DNA of 64,000 nucleotides from Rhizopus arrhizus (GCA_024220505.1 JAKZZE010000012.1:1488001-1552000); one strand, 5' to 3'. Counted from the stretch's first letter, positions 21,678-34,213 are shown. Notes: a model not told the origin generated them from the sequence alone. Translations and numbers: made by a program.

Positions 21678-23019
21678 TTTTTTTTTCTTGCTCTAGAAAA
21701 AATACACTAGGTAATATTATTGACTTCTTTGGCTTTCTCTGAAAAAAAAGAAAGGACATTTGTCTTTTTATATTGAGCATTTCATTAGGTTACCTTTAGT
21801 TTATTGATGTATAAGTTTTCAGTGTACTCGGACAATTTCACTTATTTTCCGCTTTCCCCACATTTTTCACAATTAGATCATTTTATTGAGCTGGAAAAAT
21901 TTGAGTGACCTAAAATGAAATTAGGGAATCCAAAATGAAACCATAGTACAAGTACTCTTCTTCGGAAGGTTTTACTATTAACAACGTATCTAATCTTGGA
22001 ATTGAAGCTAAGGATTTAACAACAATGTGGAGAATGAGGCATTTCAACATCATAAGTATGTATATCTTATTATAACATGTTCTGTTCTCAAGGGGAAATG
22101 ACTAACGCGTCTTTTGTTACCTGATCGATAACTTACCATTGCAGGACTGAGTAAAGAGTTTTTAGTCATAATCTACTAATTTATTTAACCCTATAATATG
22201 ATTAATAGACACTAAATTCATCATAAGACTGTATATTGGCTCTTTAGTCTATGTAGAACCATGAACACAAGGTAAAGACTAACTCTGAGGAGATTTGATA
22301 TACTCCTTCAGCTGTTACAGAAAAAAATAATAACCTTATATTTTAGCTCTCCGCTTTCTTCGTCTTCTTTCCTGCGTATTTCAGGAGTGTTTTTTATTAC
22401 AGTGAAAACACCATGTAGCCATTTTAACAAAAGAAGTACTTAAAATCAATACTAATTTCTGTAGATACCAAACCTATCATTCATTTCATAACTCAATGCT
22501 CATCGTTGAATGCCTTGGTCAATTTTGATATCTTTAAATTTAAAGTTTTTCTGGGTACGGGACAATTTATAAAGCGTAAATTACAAGCATATAAATTTTT
22601 TTTTGATTCACAAGACCTGAGGATAAATGAGAAATATGCCTGGATAAGCTAATAAGAAGTCTAGGTAATCTTTAAAGTAAGCTTCACCCATATCGTAAAG
22701 ACGCTTGTAATATAAAAATATTAGTAATAAAATTATCCAATTTGCTTTTTTGAATGTTCCACTGAAGAAGGTAGTATACCTTTCAGGCTTTTTCTTTAGA
22801 GCTCAGGAATCGCTTAAATGATCTCCTTATTAAACCTTTGTTCTTTCTTAATCCTTAAAAGATAATTTTACTTTATGCTCACCAAAATGAGCTTGTAACC
22901 AAATAATAGGCTTCTAAAAGTCTACACTTCTTGCATAGCTAGTCTGATAAAACTATGGATTACTTCTATACGAGCCATTCATTACAATGCATTGATTGTA
23001 TTTTTTTATACTGCTGTAG

Positions 23020-23050
<31 letters not shown>

Positions 23051-23448
23051 ATCATAAATAATAAATCCTTACAGAAAAAAATACACAATTAGTGGCATAG
23101 AATATTCATGTTATTTAAAAAAAGTCAACAACATTTATTAAATATATGAGTAGGATTTTGATTAAGCTTCTATATTAACCTGAAGGATATGCTCAATGAT
23201 GCTCTCAAACAAAAGCAAGTTGATACTAGCGAATAAAGAAAACAGTTCATTGTGTTCAGCCCATAGCACATTTTGGTTTAGAATTCATTATAAGCGCATA
23301 TTACATACTGGTTTGCTCCAACAGATTATTTCTAATAAAAAAAACTTTTTATCCACTACTTTTCTTGCTGTATAATATGATATATAGTTTGTTTTTTTGC
23401 TTCAAGCAAACAAAATATCAATTTTTTACTTTATTCTTTACATCAAAA
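21678..23448. other. Spacer between tandem polygalacturonases
   Basis: The first hundred or so bp upstream of copy 1 should hold its promoter. The middle is AT-rich and without a gene; a run of 28 T sits at 23020-23047. No pseudogene copy of GH28 is visible, so the duplication is clean. Confidence 0.45.
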
Positions 23449-24759
23449 TCAAGAACAAGCAGAGATATCACTAGATCCATTTAAGTTTTCACAGACGTTA
23501 TTAGAAGTATTGGTGACTCTGGTGATATCAACACCAGATAGAGTGAAATCTGAGCAAGGTGTAAGGGAAGAGCAGTTGATATTAACCACAGGATTACCAA
23601 GTGCTGAAATGGAGCTAAAAAAAAATTAATAATGATAGAACAAATGCTTTGTCAGTTTACCCAGTAATATCTTTAAAGTGAACGTCACTAATAGTCAAAG
23701 AAATTGTATCATTACTGTTGCAGTATTCGATCACGTTTGGATCACAATAGTGAGTTGTCACAAGAATAGGGTTATCGACATTGTTGAGTACAATGTTGTT
23801 ATAATTCACATCTGAGACAGATCCTTGTCCGCCAGGCCATGTCTTGATTCGCACGCCGTTTTCGCAGCCATTACAAGTACTGTCACGTACTTGGACTTGA
23901 CGCACCACATCTGTTGAGCCGCCTTTGCCAAGAGAGCCCACACTGAATCCATGGCCTCCGTTACAGATAATGTTGGATACAGTCACATTCGTGACACCTA
24001 ACATAAAGTATAGGTTGAGAAGGGATGCTCATCACAGTGGACAACGTTACCTCCATTAATCGCCGTACAGTCATCTCCTACAGTAAGATAAGAATCTTTA
24101 AAGACTATATTTGAAGATTGGGTGATTTGCAAGGCATCTGTGTTCTTGGGAAGATAGCAAATGTTGCTGGAGGCCGTGTGAAAAGTGACGTTGTGTACGA
24201 GGATATTGTTGGAGTTCTTGATACGCATATGAGCTCTGGGAGCGTTCACGATACGAAAGCTACCAAAGGAAGAATCATTGGCAGACACAAGGATAGTAGG
24301 AGGAGCAGTGTGATCGAGGGCATCGTACCTAAATCGCCTAGATCAGTGATGTGTAGACACAGATCATTATTAAATTCTTTACCAGGGCTGCCCGTTTCCA
24401 ATAATGAGACCATCGCCATACAAATTGATATTTGATCCCTCAAAATGAATAAAGGCAGACATGTTTGAGTAGGATGTATTTCGAGCAGGCAATTCGATTG
24501 TTCCAGCCAAATCCACATTGACATTTTGGAGGCCAGAAAGCTCAAGGACACTTTTCAGGCTGTAGGTTGTGTTTTTAGAAAAGACAACAGTGCCATCGGT
24601 TTTGCAATCCTCAAAGGCCTTGGTGATCGCGATAGCGTCATCCGAGCTGTCTTTGGCTACGACACATGTGTTGGTAGAAGCAGCGGTGGTAAGATGAGTT
24701 CTAAAAGAGAATAATAAAAGGGCAGTAACAGAGAAATTTAAAGAAATGAATCGAACCAT
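23449..24759 (-). CDS. Secreted polygalacturonase (GH28), copy 2
   Basis: Four exons (24383-24759, 24051-24328, 23661-23997, 23449-23614) encode 385 residues. Exon lengths (377, 278, 337, 166) almost match those of copy 1 (377, 275, 337, 169), including intron phases, so the two are a tandem duplication. Signal peptide, [20 protein letters not shown] and NGVRIKTW motifs are intact. The ATG at 24757-24759 was taken because MVRF aligns with copy 1; the open frame upstream is just promoter sequence. The two proteins differ widely in loops (for example [15 protein letters not shown] against YYIQIKGTNIKMYGG), suggesting different substrate preference or pH range, which is inference. Confidence 0.94.
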
Positions 24760-25493
24760 GGATGTGTATTTTACAGAAATTGTTTTTTTTTTCAAACAAG
24801 ATAAAAATACACTTACTTTTTATATGTTGGTTATATTCCCAAGCTGTATAGTGCTGGATTCTCTCTTGCCCTCTTCTTGATCTCATTTCGGACAAATCTT
24901 TATTTTCCGATTTCTCCACTTTTTTTTTCAGAGTACAAAAGTCTGATTAATTTTAATCAACAGATATCTTTTTGTCATACAACAAGAAAATTTGAGTTCA
25001 ACTAGTAAGACAATGTTCATTGTTGGCTATGAAAGAATCAAACATGAAAAATAAATCATGTAAAACAGAGGTAACTGTTATGTATTCATCATCACTTGCT
25101 GAGCGATAAAGAGTGATTTGCTGTTTGTTGAATATAACAATTTATGATACCCTTATAGTACTGTATCGCATTCATCTTCATTTATCAACCTATGAGTTAT
25201 TTGCATATAATAAGAATCAAGTTTGGAATAGTAGTGCTTAAAATTCTAGTGAAGAAATCTCTTTATAACCTCCTTATAAGATTCAAGACAAGAGAAAGAA
25301 CTCATTCAATAAAATTTTTGCTTTTTACAAGATATAAAAATATCCAGGGATCAAGATGAATTTGAAGCCAATTACAATTGAGCTTGACGAACAATAATTT
25401 TTAATAGTTAACATTAAAAGGAGGTTTAGTGAACATGAAATAAGTAACATTAAGTATTTAGTACTTTTGTCAAGTCACGTAACCTCCAACAAT

Positions 25494-25532
<39 letters not shown>

Positions 25533-26831
25533 AAACAAGCACCCTGTTTGACAAGAGATAAGTAATGGCTTATTTAAGTACGATGTGAAGCCTATTGGCA
25601 TCATAGGAGAGGTACATTGTGTTGATTCAATATTTTTCTCTACTTAGTTCTTTGCCAAGTCATTCAGAGAGCTATAACTCGGTAAATAATCCATAAAATT
25701 TGGGAATTAAAATAAAATTCACTTTTTACAAAATCCTCCCTTTTGAATATTGGTAGCAAGCATACTTCTGTGATGCGTGGGTTGAATTAAACAAGAGTGG
25801 CTACCTGTCACTTCAAGTCCTTTGCTTCTCGAAACAGCAACACGTCTTTTAGAATACTGTAGCTGTTCTTGAGATCATCAGTCAAAACAAAGCGAATTTC
25901 AATGACTACATTCATACTTCTATCCCATGTCTATTAAGGCAGTCATTCATCATCATAATTGAAGATGTATAAACTTATCAGATCTTTGTTATACTTTACT
26001 AAACATCCTTTAGATAGTTTTAGCAGATCCATTCATTCTGAACAATCTCGTTTTTTTTTTTCTTAAAAAAAAGCATCTGGTTGGTAATGCTGTCAAACCA
26101 AAACATTCTACTTTAGCTATACACATATAAAGCAACAGATACATAGATTTGTATAAAAACAATCCAAAAGATATAGCAAGTGATGAAATAGCAGCTGTTT
26201 TACAAGTATTTCTCACAATTTATTCTTAAAGCAGATACTATGCCATATTTCTATTTCCATGCAAATGAATTTGCTCTAAAGAGACAAAGATTATAAAAGA
26301 ATGAAGGTGTTCTTTGCAATTTGACAAGTTGATGACTGTACAATCATTTATGCATCCACTGTTATCCCAGATGGTCAGATTAATTTATCCTGTTAGGATG
26401 ATTTAGATTGGTTCATTCAAAGCCATGCAATGCGGATTTCCTTGAAAAGGCCATTCCCACATTTTAGTCTGGTACAATTTCTAATGAAGCATTGAAATTT
26501 TTACTTGATGATTGAAAAGTACCAGCTTAGGGTACGAGGATGAAAAGATCGATACGTTTGCCTACTATTTACATTGTCAGCTTATTGATGATCTATAACC
26601 ACGGCAACCATAATAACCATAGTGATAAATTTAAAAGAATGTTTGAAAGCATTGTCGTGAGAACTTTATTGGGGTTCATGTGGATTGTAAGATCTTGTAG
26701 ACAAACAAACAAAAAATTGACAATTAAAGAATAAAAAAGAACCAATCATTATCAAGATATCACATAAACAAACACTTATCGATGATTGGTCAATAAGAAA
26801 AAATTTCCCCTTTTATTTAAATGTTACACAA
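24760..26831. other. Intergenic, homopolymer tract
   Basis: AT-rich spacer. A run of 34 T covers 25497-25530. No reading frame is supported; the ORF at 26540-26734 is short and of low-complexity composition. The promoter of copy 2 should be in the right-hand part, next to 24760. Confidence 0.4.
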
Positions 26832-28393
26832 TTAAAGATGCGCACGAGCAACCTTAAATTCTTCCAAGGTAGCCATCCTAGCATCCTCATTATCCTTTTC
26901 TTCAAGAATGATTCTTTGAATCACTGTAGCAGCACGAAGGTTATCTAATTTTGTATTTTGTGCTTCCATATTGCGCCATTTCCAGGCACGGGTATAATCT
27001 GTATCCACAGCTTCCACAACATCTCTAATCTTAAAACCAATGACAGGCAAAAACCTAAGCAAATGTAAGTTTCATTTTCAATCACAACATGATGGCTTAC
27101 TTCATCGCATGCCCTGAATCGCCTGTGGCAACAACTAAATTTTGATAATCCGGATGATGACAGATCACAAAGTGACCATCGATTGTATCCGAATACCAAC
27201 ACATTCTTGCATAAGAAATATCCAGTGAAGAAGTCTCGGGTAAAAATTGTCCTAAGAATTGTCTAAATTGTCGCAGTGCACCTACGGGAATCGTATCACA
27301 AGAATTGGTAACTTGAGTACGAGGAACAGAGATTTGATCCGTTTGTCGAGGATTGAGATATCTATTGTTGGTCAGTAGCCTGTACTACCTTTTATTTTTT
27401 TTATCTTTTTTTTACCCAGAATGATGCTTTCCAATCTTCATTTTACCCTCTGCATTCACAGGAAAACCATAGTAACCAGTGATGGAGAGATCCCCACACC
27501 AAACAGGCATATTTTCCCACTGTTTTCTTAGATGAGAAGGAGGTTGGAAATGAATGACTTCTTGTCCACTAGCAACCACTTGATGATGCATATCAACCAA
27601 TCCAGCGGTCCAAGAACCGGTGGTTAACAAGACTAAATCAGCATAGTGAGTTTGACCATCTGTTGTTTGAATGCCTGCGACCGTCTTCGGATCTTTGGGG
27701 TCGTAATAAAGTTTATCTAAACGACCTTCTGTCTCCCCCAAGATAAATTTGACTCCGTTTTCAATACATTTCTGATAAACATGTTTCACAGCTTCCGCAG
27801 AGTTACACCAACCTTCCGAAAGTGAATATCAAGTCAAACAGCCCTTGTTCTCTCTTACCTCCTTGTTTATTCAAATAAGCCTTCTTGAAACCGTTTTCGA
27901 CCGCTGATTTGAAGGGTGGGAATTTTGCAGTGATCTCTTCTGGACTGTTGTATTCTTCAATGTAATGACCGTAGCCTGCTTCTCGTATGGCCTTTAGACT
28001 TTTCTTTTCAGAGTCAGAAAATTCATCTCTTCCAAACAAGAGGACGCCTGTCTGATGAAACAGTGGGTCTTGCTCGCTTTCTTGTCTTTCTTTGTTCCAT
28101 TCTTGCCACATCCCAATGGATTCAATGGCTAAATGCATATATAAAGTGTTGTCTGAATAATCCAAGCGGACAATCTTGTTGATATCTAACCCATTTTTAA
28201 TCTCATCTATTCTCTCTCTCTCTTTCTCTTGCTTACCAGTTGAAGCAGCATCAGGACAAGGAATCGGTCTTCTGTCAAACACACAAATTTCATATTCATG
28301 TTTCAGTGACAATGCATAAGCAGTCGACAGACCAAAGCATCCTCCTCCTACAATAATTATTTTTGAACCTGGCTTTGGAGGTGAATGATTCAT
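26832..28393 (-). CDS. FAD-dependent amine oxidase, fructosyl-amino-acid/sarcosine oxidase type
   Basis: Five exons (28237-28393, 27859-28185, 27416-27812, 27101-27361, 26832-27054) encode 454 residues. The N-terminus has the dinucleotide-binding motif IIIVGGGCFGLSTAYAL, then PDAAST|DINKIVRLDYSD as in fructosyl amine and sarcosine oxidases of the DAO family. Later motifs are GSWTAGL, YGFP and GDSGHAMKFLP, the usual site of covalent FAD attachment region and substrate pocket. The reaction oxidises a secondary amine and yields hydrogen peroxide. The C-terminus is AHL, which fits a PTS1 peroxisomal signal, as expected for this family. The exact substrate is unknown. I placed the first acceptor at TTAG|ATATC rather than at 28206, which would leave a 30-nt intron. 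Confidence 0.9.
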
Positions 28394-29926
28394 TTTGAAT
28401 AATAAAAAAAAAAAAAAAAAGAAAAAAAAAAATATTGATTCGTTATAAATTGATTTTTGTGTGACTTTTGTCCTTTTTTTGTTTGCTCCACTTTAATTAT
28501 TTCGACTTCATCTGTCTTTATTTGGCCATTTTAACTTTTTCTCTATTCGTCCAATCACTATAAAATAGAGGGGGTCTGGCGCAGAGAGAAAAATGTTTTA
28601 CGCACTTTCCTTCATCCCATTTTATTGGCACAATCTATGCAAAAATTTTAAAAAAGGACAGACAGGTGGCTGACAGAATGGAGGAGTAAATCCATTTTAG
28701 GGTGCATGTAGATTATTGACATGGTGCATTCAGAAATGCGATTGGCTAAAGACGCTACATGAGTCACAGGTATGTGTACCAAGAACGACCAGCAGAGTGA
28801 AGATGGTCTAGAGTATGTCAAAAAAAAAGTGTCTCATTTTCACTTTTATGGAATCATAAATATGATCTCGTCTCACCACTTCAAGACATGTAACTCAAAC
28901 AAAAAAAAAAGATACACAATGGGGCAGTGCCTTCTTTATTTGCTTATGACTAGATTATCCTATTTTCTATCTCTGAGTAACCCTTTAAATAACTATTGTC
29001 TTAGTTTCTCGTATCATTTTCTTTATCCTCTTTCCCGGCTGTCCCTATACATTTCGTGGCATAATTAATTTTTGATTGCTTATTTTGTAAGAAATAAATT
29101 AAATAAGCATGTCCAATCCTTTCAAGAATTATTTCACAGACACTTGTGTCCTCTTCTTTTTTTATTCTTCTCGTTCCAATCGTACAATTCTCTTTTTCAA
29201 TCTTTTCTGTTGTATCTATTGGGTCATGATTCAATGTAATTGCCTTTCAATTCCTTTGTGTTGGTTCATCATGTTTAGAACGCTCGCAGTGATCAGCAAC
29301 TAGACTGGTTGTTTTCGCCATCTTTGCTGCACTTGTCGATCTCGACTGGAACTCAGTGATCTTTCTGATGCGTAGTGTTATGGAGATGTATCTGAAAGCC
29401 AGTGAATTCAGTGTACTGTAAACAAAACTGACTTCAATACTGAATTTTATCAAGTTATGGATAGGATGTTAGCAAAGAATGCAATTAAACAAGTAGGGGA
29501 CAGATGATATGGCGGTGAGTACGTAACCAAGGTTTCAGAGGTAGAAATAAAAATTAAATTGTATAAATATCGTGGTTTCACTCTGTGTGTAGATGAGATA
29601 GACCAAGCAGTGCTCACAGGCATCAGAATTATTATTGTAGAATTAGCCGTCATGAAACCAAACGGAATAAAGATCAGGCTGCGACCTAGATTATCACCTC
29701 ATTACATCCGGTGATGGACACAAGCTTTTCCAGCAATGCTCCTTTTTTGCTTCCGCTGGGAGACCTTCATAGTTACTGATGTACCAGTTAATGAATGCAA
29801 AACTAGACTTTATTCTTTTTCACTGTCAATCATACAATCGGCAGTGCAAAGAAGTTTACAAAAGTTGAAATCATGGTCATCTTCCATAAAGATAGACCTG
29901 ACTGGGAAACATTTGGTCTAATTCTA

Positions 29927-29976
<50 letters not shown>

Positions 29977-30768
29977 GGAAAAATGTACTTTATTTGTATT
30001 TTCTTTATAAAGAACAGCTGTAAAGCAGAGACTTGTTTGATAAAGACAGCATGTTCCGATGAAGCTTTGACTGACGCCTTACAAGTCACACAGTGTGAAA
30101 CCTTTCTCTGGCTAATGATCACCCTACATTTTCCTCTCACGTAAAAATGTTGCATATGGATGGGAAGAATCACATCAAATTCGATGGTTTGGAACATCTT
30201 TATAAAATGCACCAAGTCAGGTTTACATTTTCTACTGAGCACACAGCAGGACACTAGAATTCAGATCATTTGCTCTTATCAGTAGCGTTCACCAGCCTAT
30301 TTTACACAGCTTTTTTTTTTATCGCACGATGATAGATGACGAAAGGTATTTTTGATTATTGTGCATAGTTTGAATGCTTTATTGTGATCAGCATGGGAAC
30401 TTTATGAGCTTAAAAATACCTTTTAGACAGTAAAAACTCATTCTACTTCTTTAGGTTCACACCAGAGTTTTAAAATACGTTAGAAAAGATGTTTATTTGC
30501 ATTGATAAGCCGAGTTGCTGTAATGTTCATCGTATTCACACACAGTGCATGGATTCCATCCTTAACTATTCACAAATAAAGCATAACAATTGCATTACTT
30601 GCTAACGAATACTCGTAAATATTTTTGCAGAATGACAAAAATATAAAGTCACGCTATTCTAAAAAGATAAGGGGTTATGTGTCGAATGATTTGTTTTTTT
30701 CTTTTTTAATATATTTTTTATTTCATTTTTTTTTTTCCCTTTTTTCTTTTTTTTTATAAAATATTGAA
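28394..30768. other. Gene-poor spacer with a 45-A tract
   Basis: A/T-rich promoter flank of the oxidase (A-rich block 28402-28430), followed by AT-rich sequence with no supported gene. The run of 45 A at 29929-29973 is the longest homopolymer in the window. Just left of it the sequence has no recognisable LINE protein, so I cannot say it is a retroposon tail. The right end is T- and pyrimidine-rich immediately before the next gene's ATG. Confidence 0.4.
29929..29973. repeat. Run of 45 A
   Basis: Uninterrupted adenine tract of 45 bp. It could be a retroposon tail whose body is too degraded to name, or a plain homopolymer. No flanking duplication was found by eye. Confidence 0.7.
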
Positions 30769-31467
30769 ATGGCTTTTGTACAGCAACGCAGTCGACCCGT
30801 TCAAAGACTTCAAGAACAGCTTTCTTATCCCGATGATATCGTATTACCCGTATCGGACTCTGATAATGATTGGCATGTTATCAGTTCAGCTCTCCCTTCT
30901 ACCAGTACCTCATCCATTCAAAGTTTTTCAGAGTATTCACTTTCATCACCTGTTTCAGAAGATTCTTTTTCAGACATCGATCATTTATTAGAAGTCACCT
31001 TTGGACCTTCTTTACCTGTTCATGACGGTACTGGCATATTTGATATACCGTCTTCACCTACCGAGCAAAACCATGTGATGCCTGCATTTCTACCAACCAT
31101 TTCAGGTATTCGTTCACAAGAATTAATTCAAAAGGGATCAGACATTCCTTGGAAACAAGAACAAGATCTTGATAGGTAATCAAGATAACCTATGGAATTT
31201 AAAAAAGCTTATAGATAAAATAGTATTCCTATTCATCATCCAGCGGGTACTTCAGCCATTTTATCTATCGTTTGGAATAGTCTTCAGAGATTAAAAGATC
31301 ATTTAATTGAAAATGAATCAAATACTTTAGATAGACTGAGTACGATGATGTCGGAAGCAGTATTAGAAGGTTGTTTACCTTTTGGTTCTCATTTACATAT
31401 GGACAAATCATTATTAGAAGGTAATTCATTCCTTTCTCTTTTATTTTATTTATTTATTTTTTATTAG
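30769..31467 (+). CDS. Unknown Ser-rich acidic protein
   Basis: Exon 1 (30769-31175) and exon 2 (31224 onward) join in phase 2 (GATAG|GTAATC...AAATAG). The protein starts MAFVQQRSRPVQRLQEQL, continues with a Ser/Asp-rich, low-complexity half, then a helical part (IVWNSLQRLKDHLIE, TMMSEAVLEGCLPFG). If no further intron exists it ends at a TAG at 31465-31467, with an AATAAA-like string (CCAATAAAAAC) ~85 bp later, which I prefer. An alternative is a third exon starting at 31858 after a 437-bp intron, which would fuse this protein to the next gene. I do not recognise the family. The start is preceded by a strong T tract. Confidence 0.6.
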
Positions 31468-31865
31468 TCGAATAACAACAACATGAGCTCATCTTGATCA
31501 CACACATACACACACACACACACCTTTATTATGCAATCGTTTTTTAAGCCAATAAAAACAATCAACACATATAACAAAATAGAGCGGAAATTAAAAAAAT
31601 TCTATTCTACTCTTTTTCCTTTCAAATAATAATAAAAAAAAAAACACTCAATTCATTCAATACCGTATCCTTTTTGTTCTCTTTCTGTGGCAAGGAAATA
31701 GGGAGAAAGAAAGGACACTCCTGAAAGACTTTCTCGCACTTGCCACTTTTTCTTATCAGGACCCTTTGTGGCTTGTATTCACTAGACACACACCTTATGC
31801 TGAATTGCTACTTACCAGCTGTCATTTTTTTGTTTTGTTATTTTTTTTTTTCCTTAGACTCTATC
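31468..31865. other. Spacer with (CA)n repeat and T-rich promoter
   Basis: A CA dinucleotide repeat lies near 31500-31525. A T-rich tract with TTTTTTTCCTTAG just before the next ATG looks like either a promoter element or a splice acceptor; that ambiguity bears on whether the unknown protein and the SP-RING gene are separate. Confidence 0.45.
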
Positions 31866-33408
31866 ATGGGCTTTCATACTTATAGACAAAGAAAGCTTAG
31901 ATCAATGCAACCTATCTTGACTCGAATTCAAATTAGAGAGTTAGGACGTATGATGGACTTCAAATCCTTTCGACAGTCTGTTGAATTTTTCATGGCAAGT
32001 GGCTTTGATACATAAAGAAGAGGGAAGACTAAACGGTCTGCACAGGATCCTGTGAATTATTTTAAAATAAGTAAATTGAAAATGGCAGAAATACATCAGT
32101 ATCTTTTACAAAAGGGGATCACTACCGAAAAATGTCCTAATACGCATATTAGACAAGGAGATCATTCAAGGGTGTTGATCTCCATCTTGTTTCCTGGTTA
32201 TCCGATCATCAAAGCAAGCGAACAGCATTACCGTGAGATGAGAGAAAGGTAAAGAGATGCTATGCTGACCATCCGATCCTCACCTCCCTCCTTCAGTCGT
32301 ACCTATCAGGCCAAGATGATCGATTTAGCCTATGACCGACTGCCGACGACCGATAAATACGAAAGGTTAGATGAACTCTTTCGGACCGAGGTCGATTGGC
32401 ATCATGACAAGGTGAGTGTGAGCATCCCGCTCAAACGGCTCAATCGAGCTGCTGTCATCGAGGGCCACGCTTCCTCTGATTTCAACGTCAGGCTCTTTCT
32501 CTACCTCTGGTCCTCCGAACGCTTGCCCTGGCTGCCCGAAACCCTTCAGCAGATCGCGATCGACGACGAGGACTGGCAGGCCCTGACCGAAACCGACCAA
32601 GGCTTGATCCGCTTTGGCTTTCATCAGCTGGACATCACCGACAAGTCCCCGACGATCACCAAGGCCAACCGGAGGAGCACGGGTGAGGTACGGCTCCGGT
32701 TGGCCTTTGATGGCCTGCCGCGCGTACGTCACGTGTCGGTGTGTGCCGTCTGGGAAAAGAAGCCAGAGGAACTGACGGCTCAGTTGTATGCCCAGACGGC
32801 GTCTCTCTATCTCGGACAGGCCCTCGAGGCCTCCTCGAGATATCCGGCCAAGGCGAGTGAGGTGCAGCAGCAGGCGATTGACTTGCTGAAGCCTTGCGGA
32901 AATCAAAATGATAAGCTCAATTTGGACAAGATGGAAACCCTGCTGGTCGCCTGTGGTCAGACGTTTTGGGAAGCATGGAACAGTAAGTCATTGAGGCTCA
33001 GTAAGGCTTTGGTTGACAGAGACATGTAGGTCAATCAGAAGAAGAAGAAGAAGAAGAAGAAGTGCTGATGGAAGATGAATATGTGTCAGTGATGGATCCC
33101 ATCCTGCTTTCCATCATTCAACATCCAGCACGATGCATCTTTTGTACACATTCAACTTGTTTTGATGCCAACATCTTTTTTAAATTTCAAGTGACTTCAA
33201 TGAACTGGCAGTGTCCCATCTGCTGTGTCAAGATAAGAGGTATTCAGGTAAGACAAGAAAGAGAAAAAAAAAATTGTAAAGATGGGTGGCTTAATCTTTC
33301 TGAAAGGACCTTTATATTGACTATCAAACCAAAGTGGCGTTAAACAAATATCCAAACCAAGATAGACTATTAAAACAAAAGACAATACCTACACAACCAC
33401 CAGTTTGA
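31866..33408 (+). CDS. SP-RING (MIZ) zinc-finger protein, PIAS/SIZ SUMO-ligase type
   Basis: Five exons (31866-31994, 32046-32248, 32297-32982, 33030-33247, 33307-33408) encode 445 residues. The SP-RING motif is complete in exon 4: DPILLSIIQHPARCIFC, THSTCFDANIFF, then WQCPICCVKI, the Cys/His pattern of SUMO E3 ligases (PIAS, Siz). Helical N-terminal stretches (QIRELGRMMDFKSF; KLKMAEIHQYLLQKG) look like SAP-like DNA-binding elements. A run of acidic residues encoded by (GAA)n follows the start of exon 4. Intron 1 (31995-32045) is a GC-AG intron with a GCAAGT donor and CTAAAC branch site, which removes a TAA that would otherwise stop the frame. Exon 3 is strongly GC-richer than the neighbourhood. 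Substrate proteins are unknown. Confidence 0.8.
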
Positions 33409-33594
33409 TTGAATCAAACAATGGAACCAAACGTACGCATGAGATAATCACCATTCACGACGAAGGGTCAAAGAGGTTGAAACAAATCTAAAAATAGCAT
33501 GTGATTGTATAAAAAATTCCAATTTTTCTTTTTTTTTTTTTTCTTTCTTTACGCTTTTTTTTTTGTTTTTTTTTTTTTTTTGTTTTTTTCCCGA

Positions 33595-34213
33595 ATGAAG
33601 TGGTTCAAGAGTAACCATGAATTTCATTACGAGTGGAGTCTTGTTTCTGCTGCCAACTGGCAAAAATACCCAAATGAAAGCTGTACTCATGTGGCTCACG
33701 TCGACGTGCTCAGTCGAACGATCGATCCAGATACGGGATTATTGACCACAGAAAGGTTGATTACCGTCAAACAGAATATACCCACCCTGATTAAAAAGGT
33801 ATATTTGAAAAAGAAGATATCAGTGACTGATCATGTCAGTATAGATCCTTGGCTCAGATTCAACACAATATGTTCGAGAGGTATCTACGATCGATCCAAG
33901 AACAAAGACACTGACGATGAAATCTGTTAATTTGACAATGTCTAATCTATTAAAAGTAGAAGAGACGATTGTCTATCGAGAACATCCTGAAGATCAATTA
34001 AAGTAAGTGATAAATAATATATTTTATCAATCCTATTCAATTTGTCACAGAACATTATTTACACAACAAGCAATCATCTCAGCAGGAAGTCTGGTCTCTG
34101 TTTGGTCAAATATGTTGGAAGAATTTTCACTTCAAAGATTTAAACAAAATGCGGATGTAGGACGAATTGGATTTAATAAAGTATTAGAACGCTTTGTAGG
34201 CATGCAATCATAG
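33595..34213 (+). CDS. PRELI/MSF1-domain protein (Ups family)
   Basis: Three exons (33595-33798, 33845-34002, 34051-34213) encode 174 residues, the length of a PRELI domain. These proteins carry phosphatidic acid or phosphatidylserine between mitochondrial membranes with Mdm35 and so affect cardiolipin and PE levels. Supporting strings are the N-terminal FHYEWSLVSAANWQKYPN, VAHVDVLSRTID, VREVSTIDPRTKTL and the C-terminal FSLQRFKQNADVGRIG. No targeting presequence is seen, typical of intermembrane-space Ups proteins. Intron 1 ends at GTATAG|ATCC, and this choice restores IKKILGSD. The T-rich leader (33530-33594) lies directly upstream. Confidence 0.9.

Noticed and set aside
31480..31530. CA repeat as a possible CRISPR or satellite array
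   Set aside because: It is a plain dinucleotide microsatellite without spacers.
32367..32906. 179-codon minus-strand ORF
   Set aside because: Antisense shadow of the GC-rich SP-RING exon; GC-rich codons on one strand often leave the other strand open.
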